NCBI RefSeq assembly: GCF_050947875.1 | Contig: NC_134574.1 | Coordinates: 148,894,434-148,958,433, forward strand | DNA length: 64,000 bases | Reading direction: 5' to 3' | Origin: Dermacentor variabilis | Lineage: Eukaryota > Arthropoda > Arachnida > Ixodida > Ixodidae | In this document: piece by piece, positions 40,528 to 50,584 of the stretch | Layout of the letters: every line of letters starts with the position of its first letter | Position numbering within the stretch: position 1 is the stretch's first letter | Notes under the pieces: model-generated | Told to the model about the DNA's origin: nothing | Databases searched by the model: none | Seen by the model: the letters and a program-made list of their open reading frames with translations, nothing else | Translations under genes and position numbers: made by a program

Positions 40528-43500
40528 TGCCAAAGAGGAGCTCAAAATTTGGCAGTGGAACTGCAGGGGGTACTCCAATAAGAGGGCTCCTTTGCAGCAA
40601 TATTTAAGGTCGCTACGTAACAAACCACAAGTAATAGCATTACAGGAAACCCTCGTCTCTGCCGCATCCCTCTCTGGTTATCGTGCCGTCTCCGTGCAGG
40701 CCGAAGGTCGGGGAGTGAGCACGTTAGTTGACAGGAGGCTTACACACTTGTCTCACGACCTGAAGCTGGCGAGTTGCAAGGTCGAATACGTCATGGCGGA
40801 GGTTCTGCTCAATACGAGACAACGCAACCAGCGGAGAAACAGCGTGTTCATACTCAACATCTACAGCAATCCTAGGCACTCGCAACAGCAGTTCAAAACG
40901 ATACTCAAGAAGTCCGTCGACCTGGCCGGCACCCATCCCTTGGTCGTCGTCGGAGATTTCAACGCACCGTACGGCGTGTGGGGGTACGTCTACGACACGA
41001 GCAAGGGTCGGGGTCTGTGGCAGAACGCCAACGAAATGGACCTCACGCTCATCACGGACAAGGCGTTCCCCACCCGAATCGGCAACTCGGTTAGCCGGGA
41101 CACCACCCCCGATCTGGCGTTCGTGAAGAACGTCGAGAGAGCCGAGTGGAGCAACACCGCAATAAATTTTGGTAGCGACCATTATGTGCTCGAGACCCGC
41201 TTCGAAGTCGCCCGAAGTAAATCCAGACAATTCACTGTCACGGACTGGGACCTTTTTCGCAAGCTCCGCGGCAACGACAGCGCACCCGTCCCAAAAGACC
41301 TGGAAGATTGGTGCGAGCGAATCAAGAGTGACGCCGAGTCATCCACTAAGAAGATCGTCAGCGACCTGGAGGTAGAAAAGATGGGCAGTAGGCTGGCCCA
41401 TCTGATCGAGGCCAAGCAGGCGCTGCTTCTGAGATGGAAAGGACAAAGGTTTAACCGAAGATTGAGGAAAAAGATCTCCGAGCTTAACAAGGCCATCGAA
41501 GATCACTGCCGGACCCTCGGCAAGCAGCAATGGGACGAGGTCTGTGACTCGATCGACGGGCAGATGCGTAACGGCAAGTCCTGGGGAATGCTTAAACATC
41601 TCCTCGACGAGGGCAGCACCAGATCCAGTCAGAGACACACGCTCGCCAGAGCCCTTCACGAAGCTACCATATCCTGTTCCGGGGACGAGCTGGTTGCCAA
41701 GTTCATGGAGAAATACCTTCCCATAAAGCATGGCGACGAGGAAGACCGGTTTCCCGACTACATCGGACCAGCCCGTCCGGAATTGGACGAAGACTTCACC
41801 GTGGGGGAAATTAGGCAAGCCATTTTCGCGCTCAAGGGGAAGTGTGCGCCAGGTGCCGACAGAATCACCAACAAGATGCTGCGGAACCTTGACGACGGTT
41901 CGATCGCATACCTCACCGAGAAGATCAATGAGACGTGGAAAAATGGCAGCGTCCCAGAGCAATGGAAGAGCGCCAACGTCGTCCTGATCCCCAAACCCGG
42001 CAAGGCTCCGAACGTGGACAACCTCCGACCGATCTCTCTCACCTCCTGCGTTGGGAAAGTGGCGGAGCACGTCGTCCTCAACAGACTAAACAGATATCTC
42101 GAAGAGAACAATATCTATACTCACAACATGATTGGCTTTCGTGCCGGCCTCTCGTCGCAGGATGCCATGAAGATGATCAAACAACAAATCATCGATGGCA
42201 GTACCAGAGACACCAGGGCCCTGCTCGGACTCGACCTGGAGAAAGCGTTTGACAACGTTCTCCACGAATACATTCTGGCCTCCGTGGCAGACCTCAAGCT
42301 GGGCCCCAGACTATATAACTACGTCCGTTCGTTCCTGACGGGGAGGAAAGAGAGGCTGCGGATCGGCGACTTTGTCTCCGACGAGGTGCTCCTGGGCGCA
42401 CGGGGCACGCCGCAAGGCTCGGTCATTTCGCCTGCTCTCTTCAACATCTGCATGATCGGCCTCTCGAGGAATCTGGCCCAAGTTGAAGGAATCAAACACA
42501 CCATCTACGCAGACGACATCACCATCTGGTGCACCGGCGGTAGCGAAGGGCGAGTGGAAAGCGCCATGCAAGAGGCGGTAGACGTCACGGAGCAGTACCT
42601 GCTACCCACCGGACTCAGATGTTCCCCGACCAAATCTGAGCTTCTGCTTTATAGAAAAGAAAAAGGCCGCAGACCCAAGGGCTGGAAACCGGTCTCGGAA
42701 AGTGACATTCACCTGTTCACTCGGAGCGGTGACCCGATACCCAGGGTCGACACCATCAGAGTCCTGGGTATGTTCATAGAATCACGCGGCGGCAACGGCA
42801 CTGCGCTACGCAAGATAATTGCGAAAACCGACAATGCTTTTCGCCTCGTCCGAAGGGTCACGAACAGACATCGTGGCCTCAAGGAGGACAACCTGCTTCG
42901 GCTCATCAACGCGTTTGTGCTGTGTCACTTCACCTACACGGTGGCCATGCACAACTGGCTCAGAGCCGAGCGGGAAAAGCTTAATGCCCTCATTAGAAAA
43001 TTCTTCAAGAGAGCCCTCGGGCTGCCCGTCAGAACGCATACAGAGGAGCTCCTTCGGCTCGGCATACACAACACCATGGAGGAGATGGCCGAGGCTCAGG
43101 AACGGGCCCAGCTAACTCGGCTGTCCACCACACCAGCCGGCAGGCGTATCCTCGAGGAGATCGGACTCGCACCAACCAAGAACTTGGCTGAAGACACCCA
43201 AATCCCCAGAGAAATAGGGGAGAAGATCGTGGTCGCCCCTTTGCCCCGCAACGTTCATCCCGTTCACAACGCAGGTCGTCGCAAGGCAAGAGCATTTAAT
43301 ATACTAAAGCAAATCAACAAAGACAATATCGCAGCAAGCTTCGTGGACGCAGCTGCATACCGAGACGGCAAGGCTTTTGCGGTTTCCGTCATTGACACGC
43401 TGGGCAAAGTCATCAACTGTGCTTCCGTCCGGACGACGAACCCAGAGGTGGCCGAGCAAGTGGCCATTGCACTCGCCATGCAAGACGGTCGGAGAGACAG

Positions 43501-44118
43501 GGTGTATAGCGATTCGAAAGCCGCCATCAGGGCATTCCAGAAAGGCCGGGTAGCCCGGCAGGTAGTTCAAATTCTGAAAGGCGCCAAACAGGGCAACACC
43601 TCCATGCACTCAATCCTTTGGTTCCCTGCACACGTCGGGGCGATTGAGGGGGTTCCTCTGAACCTCAACGAGTCTGCCCACGAGGCTGCGCGTGGCTTTA
43701 CCGACCGCGCTGCCCTCGGATCGGGCGACTCTCTCCCCGGACACAGAGACGCTCCTCTAACACACAACGACATCACGAAATTCTTTTACTTAGAAGAGTT
43801 TTCCCCCCGCCTCACTCCAAGCTAAGCAGGCCGCAGGCGGTCACACTAAGACTTCTGCAAACGAACTCGTACCCAAATCCGGCGTCCCTTAATAGCATAT
43901 ATCCAGAGATTTATCCAAATTGTTCTTGCGTGGCCTGTGGTGAGGTAGCTACGTTGCCTCATATGCTCTGGGAGTGCGGGTCGCTGGGCCCGAAGTTCAC
44001 CAAGGAAGAGTGGGACGCGCTCCTGCGAAGTCCTGTCTTTGAGGATCAAATCCTGGCCGTCCAGCGCGCCCGCGATCGGGCCGGCAGACTAGATCTGTCA
44101 GTCCCGTCGTGGGATTAG
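40520..44118 (+). CDS. ORF2: AP endonuclease, reverse transcriptase, RNase H; one frameshift near the 3' end
   Basis: ATG at 40520 overlaps the ORF1 stop in ATGGATAG. The endonuclease has I-W-Q-W-N-C-R-G (codon ~9), L-Q-E-T, G-D-F-N (145-148) and S-D-H (219-221). RT has P-K-P-G-K (~489), L-D-L-E-K-A-F-D (~570), G-T-P-Q-G-S-V and Y-A-D-D (663-666). RNase H has V-D-A (D943), A-E-Q (E979) and S-D-S (D998), with N-E-S-A-H near 1060. The frame stops at 43825. A one-base slip in the C run at 43802-43807 restores P-P-P-H-S-K-L and carries on to the W-D stop at 44118, including the C-V-A-C-G...H-M-L-W-E-C zinc motif. All catalytic residues are present. It would nick DNA and reverse transcribe element RNA at the cut. 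Confidence 0.92.
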
Positions 44119-44132
44119 CCGGGTGCGCGTTT

Positions 44133-44180
44133 TATCGCGCTTTGCTGGACCGAATAAAAGTTTATTCACTCACTCACTCA
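44133..44180 (+). terminator. 3' end of the retrotransposon: polyadenylation-like signal and (CACT)n tail
   Basis: AATAAAAG (44153-44160) is followed by TTTATTCACTCACTCACTCA, a four-base repeat tail instead of poly(A). The TSD begins at the last A. Confidence 0.8.
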
Positions 44181-44191
44181 AGTAAAAGCAA

Positions 44192-44664
44192 TAAATTTTT
44201 TAAGCAATAACAAAATGTTGATGCATGAGAGAGCTTGAACCATGTTGTCCTGTCAGCGCTTAGTTCAATAAGCCTAAACGAAATAAAGACACTCCGATAT
44301 GCATACTACACACGGCTTCCACGACGCTTCTGGTTAACTCGTTCTTTGTATGGACGTATGTATGTAAAGCTAGTTCAATAGACGAGACATGGTCATACAT
44401 GACGATGTCTAAATGAAGGCGAAATAGAAATTATTCAAATATTTAAGCATTAACAAAATGTTGATGCCTGAGAGAGCTTGAAAACATATTCCCCTGTCAG
44501 CGCTTTGTCCAATAAGCCTAAACAAGATAGGCACTCCGGTATACATACTACATATGGCTTCTCGCGACGCTTCCGGTTGACTCGCAGTTTGCATGTGCGT
44601 ATGTAAGTAAAGCTACTTCTATAGACGAGACATGGTAATTATTCAAAACGACTAAATAGAAGGT
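44192..44664. repeat. ~230-bp tandem repeat, right part
   Basis: Two consecutive units share ACAAAATGTTGATGC, GAGAGAGCTTGAA, CTGTCAGCGCTT, CAATAAGCCTAAAC, GGCACTCCGGTATACATACTAC-like blocks and GACGAGACATGGT. The first unit begins upstream of the retrotransposon at 38383. A third unit starts at about 44645 and is interrupted by the next element. No coding function visible. Confidence 0.82.
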
Positions 44665-46725
44665 GAAAAAAATGTATTCCTTCTACTCAAGGAAGACCTC
44701 ATCGACCACCTGAGTACCAGAAGCAAATCATCGATTTTAGCTATCGACGTAAAGGGAGCTTTTGGCAACGTCAGTCACGAAGCTATCCTCTGCAACCACG
44801 AAGACCTCTGCTGCGGTTCTCAGACGTACGACTATGTCAGGAATTTCCTCACGGGCTCACGGCCACAGTTGGAATATACAACCTGCGCAGCGACAGCTTC
44901 CGACTACCGAGCAAAGGCACCCCACAGCGTTCCGTCATATCGCCGTTGCTCTTCAACGTCGCAATGATCAAACTACCCAGCCTCCTTGACGCGATACCAG
45001 ACGTAAGACGCGCTTTCTATGCAGATGATATCACGTTAAGGACAAGCGCCTCAAACACTGAAACACAAGAAACACGCCTACAGGAAGCAGTAGATACCAT
45101 CGAGAGCTACTTGCACAATTGCGGCCTCCGCTGTGCTCCCGAGAAGTCCGAACACCTCGTCCTCAAGTCAAGAACGAGAGGCAGACCACCCGGCTACGAT
45201 GAACCCGATCCTAACGTCACCTTCAATGGAACGCCCATTCCAAAAGGGGAAACCCTACGAGTTCTAGGGCTACACATACACAAAGACGGGTCCGGGGCGG
45301 CCACCCTCCCGCGACTACGGTGAACGCTATCACAGCTCACGCATCTCGTCAGGAGAGTTGCAAGCCATAGAAGCGGACTTAAAGAACAAGACACGCGACG
45401 CGTGATGCGAGCACTCCTCACCAGTCGAATAACATATGGCACGCCCTACCTCGCGCTGAAGAATGTAGAGGTAGAAAAAATTAACATTCAAATACGGAAA
45501 GCCATCAAAATCGCCCTGGGCCTACCATCTACGGCTTCGACTACGAGAGTTCTCAAGATGGGCGTACACAACACCCGGCAAGAGCTAGCTGCAGCTCACA
45601 AAGCCAATCAATTACAACGACTCAAGCTCACGCCCACCGGAAGATCAGTGCTGCAACGGTTTAGCTACGATGAAACCTTTATAGCCACCACGGACCGAAA
45701 AGAAAGAATTCCTTCAAACCTCCGCGAATCCCTGTGCATAACCCCAATTCCACGCAACATGCACCCCGCGTACCACAAGGAAAGAAGAAAAGCCCGAATG
45801 GATGCTCTACGGCGAAGACACAGGCAAGATCCGGACGCCAGATACACCGACGCAGCCAAGTAACCGCAAAGAAACGCTTACGCCCTGAGCGTCGTAGATT
45901 CTCAGGGCAGAGAGCTAGCGTCTGCCACAGTCCGTGCACAAAACCCAGAGACTGCAGAATAGACGGCGATCGCCCTAGCAACTACCACGTGCATGGACGC
46001 AGCTATCATCTTCTCCGATTCTGAAGCAACCGTCAGGAACTACGGTAAGGGTCGCGTGTCGACTGAAGGACTGAAGCTATTGAAGCATCGCAGTACTCCG
46101 ATCCCCTACACCTGCGTGACATGGGTTCCTGGGCAAGAGGGGCTGGAGGGGAACGAAGCGGCACACGCCGCGGCCCGAGGCCACACCTGCCGGGCCAACC
46201 CTTCCTACTCTCGAGACGCCCGGTCTCCGCCAGCGGAGGCAGAGACCGTACCCATCACGTACTCAGGGATCCTTCAACATCACAGGCTGGAACGCAGGGT
46301 GTACCCACCACCTCACCCAAAGCTCAACAAAGAAGAAAGCACTACACTCAGAAGACCGCCAAATAATACTTATATCCACGGAATCATCATGCATAGACTG
46401 CACCCAACGCTACAAGGATAGCTCTGCCCAATGTGCGGCGTACCGGACATCTTAGCGCACCTGATCCTCGAATGTCCATGGCATCTAGACAAAGACGCAT
46501 TGCCTTCACCGAGAGACTGTTGCAACGCCAGACAAAGCGAAGACCTCATAGAAATGTGGGAGGCCAAGCTCGTCTCCGAGGACCTGGAACAAAAACGACG
46601 TCTCGTCACCAGGGGCAAGGAAGCAGCGAAGGCCAGAGGGTTCCTGGAATGAGGAGACCTCCCACCGAGAGTAAAACTAGGGCTTACCCCGGAATACTGT
46701 TTCCAAAATAAAAGTTTATTCCTCC
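44665..46725 (+). pseudogene. 5'-truncated I-like non-LTR retrotransposon, decayed
   Basis: The plus strand has L-A-I-D-V-K-G-A-F-G-N-V (44735-44770; RT motif with D), A-F-Y-A-D-D-I-T-L (near 45013, catalytic pair) and L-R-C-A-P-E-K-S-E (near 45130). V-L-K-M-G-V-H-N-T (near 45550) and T-P-I-P-R-N-M-H-P (near 45745) lie in the connecting region. RNase H shows I-F-S-D-S-E-A (near 46010) and N-E-A-A-H-A-A-A-R (near 46155). The end has C-G-V-P-D-I-L-A-H-L-I-L-E-C (near 46435). Stops or frameshifts occur near 44870, 45320, 45865 and 46422. The 3' end is AATAAAAGTTTATTCCTCCTCC at 46725. It starts inside RT, so most of the element was never copied. It cannot encode an enzyme. Confidence 0.85.
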
Positions 46726-47168
46726 TCCAAGTATTTAACCATTCCTTAAGAAAATGTTTATGACCTTTATGCTTCATGTATGTTCCCTTGTGACCAGTGT
46801 GACCTTTATGTTTCCTTGTGCTGTATCTGAACGTCAGGAAACCTATTTAATGTGCACTGCATCTTTACTCATCCTTTCGTACGACCCGAGAAAGCAAACG
46901 TTAATCTATCGTGTAGGATGTGTCCTTTGTGTTTACGGTACGATGTTACCTGGCTGTGCTCTTTATGCTCTCTATGTTGCCTGGGTGCGCGCTCCCTCGA
47001 GTGCACATCCAGGTAACTTAAGGTGCACACAGTGATTATCCGTTAAGGCATGCTAAAAACAGGATATCGACCTGTGAGATGTATTAACTGCTTATGTATC
47101 TAGGTGGGAAAAAAGGCAGGGGTGGGCGCCTGCCTCCCCCCCCTCCCCCACTATTTATCTAGCAGCAT
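46726..47168. other. No gene recognised
   Basis: The first ~40 bases (AAGTATTTAACCATTCC, AAAATGTTTATGACC) resemble the ~230-bp tandem repeat unit (AAATATTTAAGCATTAAC, AAAATGTTGATGCC), suggesting the array continues behind the inserted element. Beyond that nothing is recognised. Confidence 0.4.
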
Positions 47169-47419
47169 TGTAAGGTTCGTAACAGCGCAAGACTAGACAC
47201 GGACAAAAGGAAGGTAAAAAAACAACACGGCGCTGACTCTCAACTCATATTTTATTGAAGATATGTTTAACATATATATAGGTGCCAGTTCAAAAACCAT
47301 GATATGCACGAGACAGAGAGATACATCGAGGCGACTGGGACCAATTAGGGCATAATTAAATGTGACAAAGGTAATGCAGTTCCTTGTCATGAAGAGCGAT
47401 AGACGATTTGCTGATACGT

Positions 47420-50102
47420 CGTCCAGATCCTCCAGCCCGAGATGATGTCCCCCATTCCCGAGATTGCCGCATGGACCTTCCTTTCACAATGGAGGAGCTC
47501 GAGGCGGCACTAGCTCTCTGCAGGCGCTCATCATCTCCGGGTCCAGATGGTATATCATACCGAGCCTTGTGCTATCTCGGAGAATCCGCACGGATAGCAC
47601 TATTGAGTCTCTACAACACCTCATGGCAGGAGGGAAATGTTCCTGACGAATGGAAAGTGAGCCGCCTGGTGCCAATCTTGAAGCAGGGCAAATCCCCGCT
47701 AGAGCTCACCTCTTACCGCCCGATAGCGTTGGCCAGCTGTGTAGGAAAGATAATGGAACGGATGATCCTTGGCCGCCTGGAATGGTACCTTGAACACTAC
47801 AAGATTTATCCGAGTTCCATGGCTGGCTTCCGACGTGACCGCTCTTCCATCGACAATGTAGTTGATCTCGTTTCATATGTCCAGCACAAAAGGTCCCGTA
47901 AACGTTTATCTGCAGCTTTATTCCTAGATGTGAAAGGGGCATATGATAACGTATTACATGAGGCTATTCTCGACGCTCTTGTGACGGTTGGCTTAGGTGG
48001 TCGAGTATTTTTATGGATTGCAAGTTACGTATCTGCAAGATCATTCTATGTATTAACTGACGATGGGCCAACTACGCGACGCTATACCAGCAAGGGCGTT
48101 CCTCAAGGCGGTGCTCTCAGCCCGACGCTATTCAACCTCGCTCTTATTGGGCTTGCTGAACACTTGCCAACTACCACCAAAATTTCAGTATACGCAGACG
48201 ACATCTGTCTCTGGACTTCGGCAGTCACACGTCCTCAGATACGTGCACGGCTTCAGAGAGCGGCTACTTTGACAGCGAGCTACTTGTGTGAACAAGGTCT
48301 CAGCATATCGCCAGAAAAATGCGCCCTAGTGGCGTTTACTCGCAAACCAATGACGCCTTATGTCATCTCAATCAATGGGCGGACCATTTCCTATGTCAGA
48401 ACCTACAGATTTCTTGGCGTAATTATCGACCGAGACCTCTGTTGGAGCCCGCACGTAGCTTACATGAAACGACGCCTAACAGCAACCTCCCAGTTGTTTA
48501 AATACCTGACAGGAAAGACGTGGGGGATGTCAGTAGACGCAATGCTGAGACTCTACAGAGCTCTCTTTCTCGGTTTTTTAAGATACAGTCTACCTGTACT
48601 GAACGACACCTGCAAGACAAATATTCGTGTTCTGCAGGCAGCACAAGCTCAAGCACTCAGAGTTTGTCTTGGTTTGCCGAGATGCACGTCAACTGAGGCA
48701 ACTATTGCGATTGCTCGGGACCATCCAATGCAGACTCACATCACGGTGGGAACCCTGAGAACGCATATCAGACATTTGGCACGGGCCCCCTATCACCACC
48801 TTGCAACACTACCTTCAGACAGGCACCAAGCATCATTCTCAAGAACTATTGTCAAGTACAACGACAAACTTCCCTCGGGCTTCACCGCTGCATCTAAACC
48901 ATCGATGCCCCCTTGGTGCCTTGTCAGCCCCACAGTCCATCTCAACGTGCCAGGAATCGGGAAAAAGTCTGAGCTGTCGTCGCCTGTGCTGAAACAACTG
49001 TCTCTGCTTCTTCTGCACGAGCGGCACGCAGACCGTGCACATATTTATACTGACGGTTCCACAAACATCCAGTGTTCGTCCGGTGCTGTAGTCGTCCCAG
49101 AAAGAGGTATTACCATCAGCTTTAGGACTGACCACCCAACGACTTCTACATCTGCGGAACTAGCTGCTCTTCGAGCTGCACTTTGTTTTGTCAATCGGGA
49201 ACCACCTCGACAATGGTCAATTTTCAGCGACTCAAAGGCAGCCCTACAATCTGTACTATCAGCTCTGCGTCGCGGGCCATTCGAACAGCTCGTATTCGAT
49301 ATTAGATGCCTACTTCATACATCACATGAGAAAGGACATCACGTGACGTTTCAGTGGCTGCCAAGTCACTGCGGCGTCATCGGAAATGAAGACGCCGATA
49401 AAGCCGCTCGGACAGCTCTTGAAGACACACAGGAAGAGGCCTTACCACTTTCACGGTCCGACGCAGCCAGCAGACTTCAAGTGCTTGCACGGGAGATCAC
49501 GCTCTCTCTATGGTGCACACCCAGCAGCCAGACCTACCGCAGCAATCATCAACACGACCTGCCCTCCTTGATGCATCTATGTATGCCAACCGGACTCCGC
49601 CGAAGTGAGGCCACCCTGCTTTATCGCTTATGGCTAGGGGTGGCCTTCACGAAATCTTACTCGTTTCGCATTGGAATGGCCGACAACGCTCTCTGCAATG
49701 ACTGTCTTTGCGAGGAGACGCTGGAACACATTCTGTGCGACTGTCCTGAATATAATGTTCAGAGGCAGTCCATGGCGTCCGTTCTAGCGCACCTTGACAA
49801 TAGACCATTGTCAGTTGCAACCATTTTCACATATCGCCGACTGAAGTCATCGCAGCTGAAGGCGACGAAGGCACTACTTCGGTTTATGAAGGATACGGGC
49901 TTGGACAAGCGGCTGTGACAGTGATGTCACGTACCGCACAAGAGTGCCAGACTGTAACCAACGATATGTGTGCCGTGTTATGTGCCCTCTATCTCTTCTC
50001 CCCATCTTTCATCCCCCCCATCCCGCTCCCATGTGTAGGGTAGCAAACCGGTCAGGCAAAACTGGTTAACCTCCCTGCCTTCCTTCTCCACTTTTTCCTT
50101 CC
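47420..50102 (+). mobile_element. 5'-truncated non-LTR retrotransposon carrying an intact RT/RNase H frame
   Basis: The element comprises an 832-codon open stretch and a ~180-bp 3' UTR with a pyrimidine-rich part and GTAGGGTAGCAAACCGG-CTGGTTAACCTCCCTGCC, a 3' end style seen in many arthropod copies. The endonuclease is absent, so the copy starts within ORF2. It differs from the other RT/RNase H elements here (Y-A-D-D-I-C-L-W, R-T-Y-R-F-L-G-V), so it represents a second lineage. Confidence 0.88.
47471..49918 (+). CDS. Reverse transcriptase plus RNase H, 815 codons from first ATG, no lesions
   Basis: The frame is open from the 5' junction (47420). The first ATG is at 47471, so no start is certain and the N-terminus is truncated. 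RT has P-G-P-D-G-I-S-Y, S-Y-R-P-I-A-L (near 47710), F-L-D-V-K-G-A-Y-D-N (near 47925, first catalytic Asp), G-V-P-Q-G-G-A-L-S-P (near 48095) and Y-A-D-D (48191-48202). RNase H has I-Y-T-D-G-S (near 49045), A-E-L-A-A-L (near 49160), F-S-D-S-K-A-A-L (near 49223) and G-N-E-D-A-D-K-A-A (near 49380). A C-N-D-C...H-I-L-C-D-C zinc-type end closes the protein. All catalytic residues are present. It lies outside its promoter, so expression would need a chance transcript. Confidence 0.9.
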   Translation: MDLPFTMEELEAALALCRRSSSPGPDGISYRALCYLGESARIALLSLYNTSWQEGNVPDEWKVSRLVPILKQGKSPLELTSYRPIALASCVGKIMERMILGRLEWYLEHYKIYPSSMAGFRRDRSSIDNVVDLVSYVQHKRSRKRLSAALFLDVKGAYDNVLHEAILDALVTVGLGGRVFLWIASYVSARSFYVLTDDGPTTRRYTSKGVPQGGALSPTLFNLALIGLAEHLPTTTKISVYADDICLWTSAVTRPQIRARLQRAATLTASYLCEQGLSISPEKCALVAFTRKPMTPYVISINGRTISYVRTYRFLGVIIDRDLCWSPHVAYMKRRLTATSQLFKYLTGKTWGMSVDAMLRLYRALFLGFLRYSLPVLNDTCKTNIRVLQAAQAQALRVCLGLPRCTSTEATIAIARDHPMQTHITVGTLRTHIRHLARAPYHHLATLPSDRHQASFSRTIVKYNDKLPSGFTAASKPSMPPWCLVSPTVHLNVPGIGKKSELSSPVLKQLSLLLLHERHADRAHIYTDGSTNIQCSSGAVVVPERGITISFRTDHPTTSTSAELAALRAALCFVNREPPRQWSIFSDSKAALQSVLSALRRGPFEQLVFDIRCLLHTSHEKGHHVTFQWLPSHCGVIGNEDADKAARTALEDTQEEALPLSRSDAASRLQVLAREITLSLWCTPSSQTYRSNHQHDLPSLMHLCMPTGLRRSEATLLYRLWLGVAFTKSYSFRIGMADNALCNDCLCEETLEHILCDCPEYNVQRQSMASVLAHLDNRPLSVATIFTYRRLKSSQLKATKALLRFMKDTGLDKRL

Positions 50103-50310
50103 TTGCTGATACGTGCCTTTGTCCTAATCTTTATATTGTAAGCCTCAGCGATAATCCACGGAAATCGCGGAGGCTTAATATATAAAGATTAGCGACAAGG
50201 CATGTTTGTCTGTAGCTCTTCATGACAAGAAACTGCATTACCTTTGTCCCCTTTGATTATGCGTCAGTTGGTCACAGTTGCCTCGATGTATCTCTGTGTC
50301 TCGTGCATAT

Positions 50311-50446
50311 TGTTACAAATGTGGAATGGATTTATTTGCAGTGAAAAGAGTAGAGAAGACATGGGACGGTCCGAAACAGCCGATCACTCCAAAAACCTCG
50401 CGCCGCTTCATCTTTCTCTTCCAAGGTCCTCCGGTGTGGCGTGACA
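50311..50446 (-). mobile_element. Solo LTR (136 bp), minus strand
   Basis: On the minus strand it reads TGTCACGCCACACC ... AATAAATCC ... TTTGTAACA, so it has TG/CA ends and a polyadenylation signal. It cuts the right Penelope-like arm exactly between GTGCATAT and TATGGTTCTTG, a point that is continuous in the left arm. The flanking ATAT/ATGT may be a diverged 4-bp TSD. Family not identified. Confidence 0.78.
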
Positions 50447-50584
50447 ATGTTATGGTTCTTGAACTGGCACCTATATGTATGTTAGACATATATTCAATGA
50501 AACATCAGTTGAGGGTCGGCGCCGTGTCGTCGTTTTTACCTTCCTTTTGGCCGTGTCTTGTGTTGCGCTGTTAAGAACCTTACA

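Larger units (their letters stand above)
38403..44191 (+). mobile_element. Near-complete I/R1-group non-LTR retrotransposon with 12-bp TSD
   Basis: AAGTAAAAGCAA occurs at 38403-38414 and 44180-44191 and flanks the whole element. Inside are a ~290-bp 5' UTR, ORF1 (38707-40527), ORF2 overlapping it by 8 bp (40520-44118), and a short 3' UTR ending in AATAAAAG and (CACT)n. Only three lesions are visible: two in-frame TGA codons in ORF1 and one frameshift at a C run (43802-43807) in ORF2. It is thus close to full length and probably young. It interrupts a ~230-bp tandem repeat. Confidence 0.88.
47408..50114 (+). repeat. 12-bp target-site duplication around the inserted non-LTR element
   Basis: TTGCTGATACGT at 47408-47419 and 50103-50114 are identical. 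They fix both ends of the insertion and prove a target-primed event into the Penelope-like arm. Confidence 0.92.
47169..50584. mobile_element. Penelope-like terminal segments in a head-to-head palindrome, with two nested insertions
   Basis: The left arm (47169-47419 continuing at 50115-50152) and the right arm (50164-50584) are inverted repeats of about 290 bp joined through AATCCACGG. Both end outward in a CAGTTGAGAGTC-GCGCC-type terminus, related to the 91-bp termini at 10104-10194 and 10603-10693. The left arm is split by a non-LTR element (47420-50102, 12-bp TSD) and the right arm by a solo LTR (50311-50446). No GIY-YIG or RT of Penelope type remains. Confidence 0.75.

Noticed and set aside
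41339..42070. 243-codon minus-strand frame
   Set aside because: Antisense shadow of ORF2; no motif and explained by the codon bias of the RT gene.
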